Program-made: the position numbers and the translations under genes
The notes under the pieces: generated by a model
Database searches by the model: none
The model's input: the letters and a program-made list of their open reading frames with translations, nothing else
Told to the model about the DNA's origin: nothing
NCBI RefSeq assembly: GCF_001439815.1
Contig: NZ_JYLM01000007.1
Span: forward strand, 248,001 to 312,000
From: Pseudomonas orientalis
GTDB lineage: Bacteria > Pseudomonadota > Gammaproteobacteria > Pseudomonadales > Pseudomonadaceae
Reading direction: 5' to 3'
Length of the DNA: 64,000 nucleotides
Shown: positions 45,801-54,200 of the stretch, piece after piece
Position numbering within the stretch: position 1 is the stretch's first letter
How the letters are laid out: each line of letters opens with the position of its first letter

Positions 45801-47873
45801 ATAGCGCCGCAACGTGCCGGCCAGCAGCGGCGGCATGGGTTCCTGGTAGCGATGCATGGCGCGCAACACGCCTTCGTCGGTGCCGCTGGCCAGGCGTATC
45901 TGTTGCAGTTGCCGGTCGCTGAAACCGTCTACCCGATGCCCGAGGCGCCGCATCAGCGTGGCGCTGTCCCAGGTCTGCGGCTGCTCGCCCTCGTGCAGCA
46001 CCGCGCCGTCGCCGTTGAACAACACCTGCGGGCGATAGGCGTCCGCCCGCGTGGGGTGGTTGATTCGATGCTCATCGGTTTGGCCTTCAGGTTGCACCTC
46101 GTAGTGTTCGCCCTCCAATCTCAGCCATTGCTTGCCTTGATGCTCATGCAGGCCGGACGGCGAGGGCTGCGAATCGACGGGCAGGCCGCTGTCTTTTTGG
46201 GCATAGGGGCGCAGGTCGGGGTTCCATAGCTTGAGCTGGCCGTTGGGCGTGTGCACCGGGTGCAGTCCATCGACGAATGGCGACACCTTGAGCCGGACCC
46301 CTTCGCCGAGCCGTGCCGCACCGGCGAACAGCCCGGCCTGGATCAGGTTCTGCGTGACACCCAGCAAGTGCTCCGCCGCCTCGGTGCGTTGGCCCTGGGT
46401 CCAGTCGACAATGCCTTCAAACGCTTCATCAAGCACCTGGTACAGGGTATAGGCCAACATCAATTCCCCCAGCAGGGGCACGAAGGGCGTGATCAGCAAC
46501 AGGCTGGCATTGAGTACATCCTCGACGACCTGCGCCAGGTTATCCCACCATGCCCATCGGGCCAGTTGGTCGATGTACGCGGTGGGCACGGCCATGTCCC
46601 TGGCGTCACTGACGATCTTGTTCAACTGGACGCGGTACAGGTAATTCCACAGGTCGTTGGCGGCCGGATCGTCCGAGCGGTTTTGGTAATCCTGAGTGAT
46701 GTCCTGCAGACGAAACTGCAGGTTGGGCCGTTCGTTCGGCGTGTCTCGCCAATTGGGGCGGCTGTTATCCGGCTGGCTGGCGTGCCAGGTTATCTGGCTT
46801 AGCCGCGCATTGAGTCTGGCGAAAAATTGTCCGCGCTGCTGGTGGGCCACGAACTGGCTGAAAAACTGTTGATAGAGGCCTGAGGTTCGTGGTGGTGTAT
46901 CCCTCAACTGATGGGTCAGTTCCTGAATGAAGGCGATGGGGCCGGGGTATTCCTTGACCGGGTGTTCCGGGTCTCCCGGCACATACACGATGACTCGGCC
47001 ACTGTTGGGCTCGGCCATGAACAGCACGATCCCGGTCAGCTGGCACTCCAGCAGGCTCAGGTTATAGCTGTTGAGGCGCCGGCCGTCGAGGTGTACGCCG
47101 TTGCGTTGTTCGATCAGGCCGAGTACCGCTTGCAAGGCGTCGGCGCTCAGGTCGCCTTTGAGGCGCGCCAAGTGGGCCGCGCTCTTGAGGCTGGCCTTGT
47201 GCGTGGTCAGGGTCTCACGGCGTACGGCGAGGGCGACCGGGGGGTTATCGAAACCCAGTCGCTGCCTGAGGCTGCTCTGGTAGCGCGCCCCGATATTCAG
47301 GACTCGACAGATATTTTTGAAGGTGTCTGCGTTGAGGCGCACACCCGTGAGGCGATGGGGAAAGTGCAGAATGTCGCGTTGCCCGCGCGGGTCTTGCGCG
47401 CTGAGAAAGGCAAAGTCGACAAAGCGATCGTCGGCGGAAAAATTGGCGAGAGCGGCGTCCAGCAGTGAAAAGGTTTTACTCTGCACACCGACAAAGAATT
47501 TGATCGTCCACCACGCTTGCTTGGCCTTGGTGTAGACGCGCAGGTAAGTGTTCCTGACGTCGATGTCACCGTAGTCGGCCAAGGCGGCCTTGAGCAGCGG
47601 CCCGGCAAAGGCATAGAGGTCGTGGATATCCCCCAGGCGTTTTTCCAGTGTGTTGTGCGCGCGCCACTGTTCGGCAATCGCGCGCCTGAGGGGTTGATGA
47701 GCTTCGGCGCTGGCGTGGGGATAAGGCATGCCGTCCGGCAGTGGTACTGCCTTGAGTGACTCAACGCGGTTCAGTGTGCTGTTTGTAAGCCAGTCGGGCA
47801 GGGCTTTCTTGAGATGTTCGATATGGCGCCCCTGGAAACTGTCCGGCGTTGCAGGGGGAGGCGAGCTGGGCAT
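42846..47873 (-). CDS. NEL-type E3 ubiquitin ligase effector with LRRs
   Basis: A 1675-residue protein. A long N-terminal dermonecrotic-toxin-like (DUF6543 type) region has a hydrophobic segment at about 440-490 (SLLLITPFVPLLGELMLAYTLY). Leucine-rich repeats occupy about 1165-1305 (LTALNLSN-, LRSLDLHAN-, LKELDLSGN-, LERLDLSNN-like units). The C-terminus matches the IpaH/SspH novel E3 ligase (NEL) domain: catalytic cysteine 1483 in AECEDKL (CxD motif), DEVDVHLAYQTDLAARL, and the acidic end region. Such proteins transfer ubiquitin inside host cells after delivery by a secretion system. No signal peptide and no secretion genes are seen here. It appears intact. The ligase class is well supported; the host target is unknown. 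Confidence 0.85.
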   Translation of the reverse strand: MPSSPPPATPDSFQGRHIEHLKKALPDWLTNSTLNRVESLKAVPLPDGMPYPHASAEAHQPLRRAIAEQWRAHNTLEKRLGDIHDLYAFAGPLLKAALADYGDIDVRNTYLRVYTKAKQAWWTIKFFVGVQSKTFSLLDAALANFSADDRFVDFAFLSAQDPRGQRDILHFPHRLTGVRLNADTFKNICRVLNIGARYQSSLRQRLGFDNPPVALAVRRETLTTHKASLKSAAHLARLKGDLSADALQAVLGLIEQRNGVHLDGRRLNSYNLSLLECQLTGIVLFMAEPNSGRVIVYVPGDPEHPVKEYPGPIAFIQELTHQLRDTPPRTSGLYQQFFSQFVAHQQRGQFFARLNARLSQITWHASQPDNSRPNWRDTPNERPNLQFRLQDITQDYQNRSDDPAANDLWNYLYRVQLNKIVSDARDMAVPTAYIDQLARWAWWDNLAQVVEDVLNASLLLITPFVPLLGELMLAYTLYQVLDEAFEGIVDWTQGQRTEAAEHLLGVTQNLIQAGLFAGAARLGEGVRLKVSPFVDGLHPVHTPNGQLKLWNPDLRPYAQKDSGLPVDSQPSPSGLHEHQGKQWLRLEGEHYEVQPEGQTDEHRINHPTRADAYRPQVLFNGDGAVLHEGEQPQTWDSATLMRRLGHRVDGFSDRQLQQIRLASGTDEGVLRAMHRYQEPMPPLLAGTLRRYEAQAYPAIASQRIRTGKPLALDPSSDWFIQTVTELEGWPTDKAINVFLNPDLSGRSIKVGNPDAAPADTLPLGFAQVMSGQLPEHVLDFLDDADTRQLLGADIAPAQRVQHLRDQLADHVVRWRRDFADNVYHQTWELTDDPEHLLLRQSFPHLDMAMETRLLSTANREEHAAMAQHRLPLRLHNQARELDVAAQSVRAFEGFYAALPLPVATEQLALNTLKFHSDSFADLHLQVRERTPTGTLRCEAGPADASTRRTLVPTLRGYDLFDQANTRRASYTDFYEALLGALPAEKTRQLGYTSGQGDAFKEWLMQQNESLAERRVVLAEPPVYRRADLETLQLLGGGGISRCADLPVETSDQHARQTLQLLFPTLNEQRLDLFIDSVPAPQMRSLLNELTEEKQRLHVELQTWKDSPTRQAIGSRDDRTEKARRRRLSVAIERCWGDRFAQHTDTFGHTQSGARLDLHGWPLPSTLPRLSASFEHVTALNLSNTEFSPQHSDFLKHFPSLRSLDLHANKLMDLPPALTQMRSLKELDLSGNDLTLSPDDVRSLRKARRLERLDLSNNPLVLTPDISLMPTLRHLGLSRSAITRWPRGLFAHPRDDGFLLDLRANPIDALPNATPGTPQARLIARARLDRNALSVESLVRYEHYRTAAGLDPNRTYEPLGNSGPWLLETTDDHIRAIAEQVWNAVEQEHGSQGFFEVIRFLEPPEFFELGEDRLRYDDNRRAMTQRVWRLIRAAHEDTPLRGRLFKMSSFPGLCADAGAQIFNEMGIEVMASEALRYSSSAAECEDKLVTLAKGSARLKLLGKVVGEDIAHRLRPVADGGLGQRFRSDVRNGVPGEVDEVDVHLAYQTDLAARLDLPWISNHMLYRTTANVSAEQVNAAYDKVMELGEGDGLVNQMLLEPYWEQYLRDSHDQAYRENEQLYSDRFLQLDDLQTAQEQPEELYNRLLNDLGYSEKEWMRQLTRQALARDTGRSNRAA

Positions 47874-47964
47874 TTTTTCAACCTGAAGAGTCCTTTAAGG
47901 CGGTTGATTCTAGGGAGGCAGGAAGGTAAGTAAGAAGCACACAACTAACACCCATGGCACATGG

Positions 47965-50900
47965 TCACTCAACGGCGTCGTTCACGCAGGCGTGCTGGCC
48001 GTTGCCCTGCAGATAAGGCATCAACAGAGGCGCCATGCCTTTGAGCACCTGCACCGGCAGCGCCGAGGTAAAGGTGAAACCTTGCGCCGAACTGCCGGGG
48101 ACGAAGGCGGTGAGCGTGCCGTAATGGCGGTCGCCGATATAAAACACAAACGTGGCGGTACGGTTGATCGCCTTGGAACTGAGGATACGCCCGCCGGCGC
48201 CGATGGCCTCGATACGGTTGTCGCCGGTGCCGGTCTTGCCGCCCATGGCCAGCGGTGTGCCGTCGGCATACTTGAAACTGCCGGCGACGCGTTTGGCGGT
48301 GCCGGCATCGACCACTTGGGAGAGCGCGCCGCGCAGGGCTGTCGCCACCTCGGAAGGCATCACCCGGCGTGCGCGGTCGGGCGCGTTGACCAGGCGGGTG
48401 TCATAGGGCGTGCCTGCGGCAAAGTGCAGGCTGTCGATGCGCAGCACCGGAATGCGCACGCCGTCATTGAGGATGATGCCCATTAATTCGGCCAGGGCTG
48501 CCGGGCGGTCGCCGGAGCTGCCGATGGCGGTCGCCAGCGACGGCACCAGATGATCAAAGGGATACCCCACGGCTTTCCAGCGCTGATGGATGTCGAGGAA
48601 CGCTTCGATCTCCAGCATGGTGCGGATACGCCCGTCGCGGGCGCTCTGGTGGCGGCTCTTGAACAGCCAGCTGTAGACCTCCTGGCGCTCGAACTGACTG
48701 GCCTTGACGATCTCGCTGAACGCCGCGTCCGGGTGGTTGAGCAGGTAGCCCAGCAGCCACAAATCCAGCGGGTGCACCTTGGCGATGTAGCCTTGGTCGG
48801 GCAAGTCATAGGCGCCTGGGCCGTAGCTGTCATACAGCGTGTCGAGGCGCTTGTCGTTCAGCGCCTGCTGACCCTTGGTGCCTGCCAGGCGTGCACGCAG
48901 GAAGCTGTTGAAGCTTTCGCGGCTGGCTTCGGGCAGCAAGTAACGGTGCACGGCCGCCAGGCGGATCGGCGTGGGGTGCAGGCTGTCGAGGAAGGTTTCC
49001 AGGCGCGCCTGGGTGTCTTTTTTCTGGTACTTCTTCCAGAACTTGAGCAGGAAGGCGGTGCCTTCGCGGTCGGCGAATTGCGCCAGGTATTCCTGGCGGC
49101 GTGGCTCGCTGTCGTCCTTAAGCAACTGCGCGCTGTTGTTGGCGCTGGTGTAGGTGACGTAGCGCACCAGGTCGCGCATCAGGCGTATGAACGGCAGATT
49201 GATCGACTCGCGCAGGGCGTCGCGCAGGCTCGGGTTGCGGCCGTCGTCCTGGTTGCGAAAGTTATGGAAGCGGTGCAGGCCGCCACCGGTGAAAAAACGT
49301 TCGCCGGGGCTGGCCGAATAGGTGCGGTCCAGGGCCGCATCGAGCATGTCCGCCAGGGATTTCCCGGGATGTTGCAGCAGGTAGTCCACGGCCCAGCGGC
49401 TGAGACGGTCCTGCTCGGCGACCTCGACTTTTCGCAGGGCCGCGGGCGCCCATGCGGCGTAGCGCTCGTGCAGCTCGGCGATGATTTGCAGGTAGGTGGT
49501 CAGTACGCGCAACTTGGCGGTGGAACCCAGCTCCAGCTTGCTGCCCTCGTTGATGTCGAATGGCTGGTCGGTGTTGTCGGTCTGCACCCGCACGCGCGCG
49601 CTGTCGGCGGTGCGTTCGAACAAGGTAAAACTGTAGCGCACCTGCGGCGTGCTGGCGGGGGTGAGCAAGCGCTCGCCCAACAGGCCGACTTCCTTGGCGT
49701 AGGCCGGGTCGGCCAGTTGCTTGAGGTAGGCGGTGATCTGTTCCTGCAACTGGCCCTGCAAGGTGCTGGTGGCGGAAAGGTCGAGGCGGTCGAGGTCGTA
49801 CAGCGGCCGGTCGAGCAGCGCGGCCAGGCGGCTGCGGGCCACGCTGATGCCTTTGTTGGCCTCGATCTTCTGGGTGGTCGGCTGCTGCTGCCAGTCGCGG
49901 TAGGTGACCTGGCTCGCCAGTGCGGCGTTCAGTAATCCAGGCTCGACCACGCCCTGTTGCGCCAGCAGTCGCAGGTGACTGTCGGTCAACTGCGCCAGCT
50001 CGTCGCGGCCCTTGGTCAGGTAATGGGATGGACGGCGCTGAGCGATCATCAACGACAGCACCTGGCGCAACGCCAGGCCACGGGCCGCGAGGCTGGCCGG
50101 GGTGCTGGAGGTGTCGGCCAAGGCCTGGTTGACCTGTGCGAAGTCGGCGCCGTACCACACCCGCAAACCTTCGGCCATGCCATGCACCTCACCGTGGCCC
50201 GGTACTGCCGAAAGCGGCACGCTGTTGAGGTAGTCGCGCACCACGTTCTGCCGAGCGACGAGGGTATCGGGACCGTGCTGGTAGGCGCGCACGCTGGCCG
50301 AAAGCATCTGGCGCAGCTTTTCGCCGCCCGACAGGGTCAGGCCGTCCGGCGAGTGACGGTACTTTTCCAACTGCGTGGCCAGGGTGCTGCCGCCCGCCGT
50401 CTGCCCCGGCAGATGCAACTGGCGCGCCACCTGCGACCACGCGGCCTTGGCGAAGCGCGGCCAGTCCACCGCCGGGTTGGCCTGGGCGGGCTCAGGGTCG
50501 AGCAGCTCGCGGTTTTCGATGAACAACAAACTGCGCACCATTAACGGCGGCACCTCGCTGAACTGCTCATACAACTGGGTCGGGTAGTTGAACCGATACA
50601 ACGGTGCGGCGCGGCAATCGGTGATGCTCAGCCCGGCCTGGATTTTTTCTGCATAGGGGATAAACAGGCCATGGCGGCTGTAATCCATCAGCGCCTCTGA
50701 GAAACGCGCCTGTGACTGGATCACATAATTGCGCTTGAGCAGGCGCGGCAGGAGTTCCCCGAGGGCGCTGTAGCCCAGGCGCTGATCGAACGGTCCGGCG
50801 CCAGGGTACACAATGGCGTCGCTGGCACCGGGCTCCACGCGGTAGGTCAATTGCGCGGCCCATTGGCTGAGAGTACGTGCCTGCCAGCGGGCGCTGTGCA

Positions 50901-51078
50901 TCTCGCGCAACGCTGCAAAACCCAGGGCGACCAACGCCAGCAGCAGGATCAGCCAGAACAGTCGGCGCCAGGGGCGGGGCTGTCTGGATTTTTTCGGCAA
51001 TGGGGCGGGTGACGGGCTGTCGGCTGCAGCCTGGTGCGAGTCGGTTTGCCACAGTGCGCCCATAGTCGATTGATCCAT
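47965..51078 (-). CDS. bifunctional penicillin-binding protein (transglycosylase/transpeptidase)
   Basis: A 1037-residue membrane-anchored class A-like PBP. Cytoplasmic tail rich in proline and basic residues, one membrane helix (about 42-60), a transglycosylase domain with SLLFIENRELL and GGSTLATQLEK (~228), and a transpeptidase domain with SxxK (STAK, ~519), SxN (SIN, ~624) and KTGT (~946). The long gap between SxN and KTGT (over 300 residues) is unusual. The start could be ATG 51078 or 51063; neither has an ideal ribosome-binding site. It lies between the giant effectors and a divergent giant gene, which is odd for a cell-wall enzyme. Confidence 0.82.
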   Translation of the reverse strand: MDQSTMGALWQTDSHQAAADSPSPAPLPKKSRQPRPWRRLFWLILLLALVALGFAALREMHSARWQARTLSQWAAQLTYRVEPGASDAIVYPGAGPFDQRLGYSALGELLPRLLKRNYVIQSQARFSEALMDYSRHGLFIPYAEKIQAGLSITDCRAAPLYRFNYPTQLYEQFSEVPPLMVRSLLFIENRELLDPEPAQANPAVDWPRFAKAAWSQVARQLHLPGQTAGGSTLATQLEKYRHSPDGLTLSGGEKLRQMLSASVRAYQHGPDTLVARQNVVRDYLNSVPLSAVPGHGEVHGMAEGLRVWYGADFAQVNQALADTSSTPASLAARGLALRQVLSLMIAQRRPSHYLTKGRDELAQLTDSHLRLLAQQGVVEPGLLNAALASQVTYRDWQQQPTTQKIEANKGISVARSRLAALLDRPLYDLDRLDLSATSTLQGQLQEQITAYLKQLADPAYAKEVGLLGERLLTPASTPQVRYSFTLFERTADSARVRVQTDNTDQPFDINEGSKLELGSTAKLRVLTTYLQIIAELHERYAAWAPAALRKVEVAEQDRLSRWAVDYLLQHPGKSLADMLDAALDRTYSASPGERFFTGGGLHRFHNFRNQDDGRNPSLRDALRESINLPFIRLMRDLVRYVTYTSANNSAQLLKDDSEPRRQEYLAQFADREGTAFLLKFWKKYQKKDTQARLETFLDSLHPTPIRLAAVHRYLLPEASRESFNSFLRARLAGTKGQQALNDKRLDTLYDSYGPGAYDLPDQGYIAKVHPLDLWLLGYLLNHPDAAFSEIVKASQFERQEVYSWLFKSRHQSARDGRIRTMLEIEAFLDIHQRWKAVGYPFDHLVPSLATAIGSSGDRPAALAELMGIILNDGVRIPVLRIDSLHFAAGTPYDTRLVNAPDRARRVMPSEVATALRGALSQVVDAGTAKRVAGSFKYADGTPLAMGGKTGTGDNRIEAIGAGGRILSSKAINRTATFVFYIGDRHYGTLTAFVPGSSAQGFTFTSALPVQVLKGMAPLLMPYLQGNGQHACVNDAVE

Positions 51079-51246
51079 TCCTACAGATTGATCGGACTTG
51101 TCTGAAGCGTAGACGCGAATTGCCCTGGCTACGAAGTTTGTCGACGGGGCAGCACACACCGCGTCATGGCAGGCGTTAATTGTCTAGGCCGGCGGGCAGG
51201 GCGGCGACGGTTAGCGTTTGGTTTTAACTGCCCTCAGAGCCTTGTC

Positions 51247-54200
51247 ATGACCGCTTCCACCCCAGCAGCCGACTCACCGCGCCAAACCACTATCGAGCAA
51301 ATCGAAACCTTGTTCCGCGAGCCGCCGTCGTTGCTGGCGGTTGCGCAGGAAAGTGCCCAGGCCTATCTGGATCAGCATCTGGCCGCAGGCAGGTGGCAAG
51401 CCGGGCTGATTTATATTGCTACGCCCGCGGACAGTGACGGCACCCTCGTTTACCAGGCCTTGCCCGAGTGGCTGCTGCAACGCCTGGCCCGCGCCGCGCC
51501 GGTGTGGCTGGTAGCTGACTATCATGTGGTTGCCCTACGGGTGCGCGAAGTGTTTGCCGAAGGTGGTCCGAGCCTGGTTGAGCTGGAAGGGCTGATCAAT
51601 CGCTGCGGTACGCTGCTGCTGGGCGCTTATGCGCAACGCCTGCAAGCCTGGTGGCGTGAAGACCTGCCGGTGGACATGACGCGCTGGGGCTATCTGTCGG
51701 ACGACCTGTTGGCGCTGCTATACGACTCGCCCAAACCGCCGGGCTACAGTGATCAACAATTTGCCACTTTATTCCCGAAAAACCTCCTGCGCCCGATACG
51801 TCCGGATCACGAGTGGAGTGCCCACGGTAAGGCGCTGCGAGTGCAGGCGGTGTACCTGCCGGGTCCGTCCGTTGAAATGCTGCCGGTGCTGATCCTCATT
51901 CACGGCCGGCAGCGCCTGCTGTTCAGCCCCGCCAGTGGTCTGCATCCGCTCGATGCCGTGGACGACGTCGCGGCGCTGTTGCCGGCCTATGCCGCCGAGG
52001 GAACGCCGATTGAGCGATGGTTCGTCGAGGACGTCGACAGCGATCCGTTCGATGCCCTGGCGGCCAGCTATCTGGCACGGCAACTGCGCGACATCGACGG
52101 TATTGACCGCAACCTCGCGCTTGCGCCGGGGCAGCATCAGGCGCTGCTGAGCTACATCACCGATCCACGGCGCTGGTTCGCCCTCAGCCTGAACGCGCGC
52201 CAGCGGAGCCTGCGCAACGCCATGCCGCTGTGGCTGGCCGAGGCCGACGATGAAGACAGCATCGCCTATGCACGCCTGTTCCAGGCCCTGGTGCTGGCCC
52301 GCGAACAAAACGGCGGGCAACACTTTCTCGACGGCATCGGCTCTATTCGCCAGTTTGCCGAGGACGCGTTGCAGACCTGCCTGAGCGCGCACCCGGCGGC
52401 GCGCAACGTGCGGCCTGCCGATATTCAACTGACCTTCAACCAGGTGATTGCCGCCGCCGTGCCGGTGCCCGGAGGTTTCATCGCGGGTGAGGTCGATCCG
52501 GTCACTGTAAGCCTGACCGAGCTGGCGCTGGAGAACCTGGCCGGGTTTGCGCATACCGTCACTGAGATCCGCCTGAACGGCGCCGTTGCGCCCAAGTGGC
52601 TGACCTATGAGCTGCTGCGCGATTGCGTGGAAAAAGCCGATGTCGGTCAAGCCTACCCGGATCTGCTGAAGAAAAAACTGCTTGAAGATACCGGGGAAAG
52701 TACGCGCCGCTTGCAGTTGTTCACGCGCCTGTTACGCGTACAACTGCCGATGCTGGCGCTGGAGTTGAAGATCAAGGGCGAGCACGGCCTGACCCTGGAC
52801 GGCTTCAAGCGTGTGCAGGCTGCGCTGCAAGCCGGTGTGGCCGAACGCCAGATGCAAGGCCAGCTGATGGCGCTGTGGCCGTTGACATTCAAGGCGTCGG
52901 CGCAGGCCGGGGTCGATGAGGTGGCTGGCCACTACGTCATCGGCCCAGAAGTTGGGCAGGCCGGCGCGCATCTGCTCTATCGGCCGTTGCTTGAGCCGAT
53001 GTTGCAGGAGTACGAGTCGATCGAATTGTTGTTCGATGCGATCAGGGCGCCGGGCCTGTTGCAGGACAGCGTGCTGACCTGGATCGAGCCGGCACGCCGT
53101 GCGGTGTATGCCAACGGTGGTTTCCACGAGCCGCATATTCGCCGCTTTTTGTCGGGCGATGAGTTCAGCGCTTATGAACAGCCCGCCCCGGCGCAACTCG
53201 GCAAGCAACTGGGCGGGGAGGATGCCTGCAGCCTGGTATTCCAGGGTACCGCCAAGGCGCTGGTGACTCTGGCCGACCGGCAATCGGTGTCGAATGCCGA
53301 ACAGCGCTGGGCGCACCTCAAGCAGGTCGGCTGGCTGCTGTTCGGCAATGTCCTGCCCTTTGCCGGCGAGTCATTGCAATTGGGCGGATGGTTGCTGCAG
53401 ATGGTCGTCAGCCTGCAACAGGATATCCAGGACCTGGCCAGTGACGATGAGCAGGCCAGGAACAGAGCGGTCACGGACGTGTTGAGCAACCTGATGGTGG
53501 TCCTTGCGCATCAGGCCGCGTCCCACGACCCGCATCTGCCGTTGCAACTGGAGCATCCGGTGTTCAGGCCTCTGGCCCGCGCCAAGCCCGCCGCGAAGGT
53601 GCCGACTCGCATCCCCACGCCAGCGGCATTTTATGCACCGACCCGCTGGAGCAATGCGCGTAACCACTTGACCGCTGCGCAGAATGCACTGGCGCGCAAA
53701 CTGAGCCTCAGGGCTTTTTCCGGAGAATGGGATAAGGCCGAGCAAACCGGCCCGCGTAGAGGCTTGCGGCGTGATACATCCTTCTCGCCGCCGCAATGGC
53801 AGGCCCTGGTGCGTGGTCATGTGTATCGGGTACAGGAGGCGTCGAACGCGCTGCGAGTGATCAGCGCAGACGGCACGCAACGCGGCCCCTGGTTGAAAGC
53901 GCTGGGCGACGGCCACTGGGATTTTGACGGGCAATTGCGTTTGAGCGGCGGCAATGCCGATGCGGCGATCGAGGCGGGAATGCAGGCACTGGAGGTGTCG
54001 GTGCCGAGCCTTGAGCAGCAATACCGTGACGCAGGTCGCGCCCGCGCCAGGGCCGCTGCGGCGATGGAAGTTGCACGTAACCTGATGCGTGAATCATCGG
54101 GCAGGATCAGCGATGAACAGCTTGCGCGGCTGCGCGAGCGGTATCGCACGGAATTGCGGAGCAAGGTCGGTTTTTCCCAGCAGGAGCTGCAGCTGCTCAT

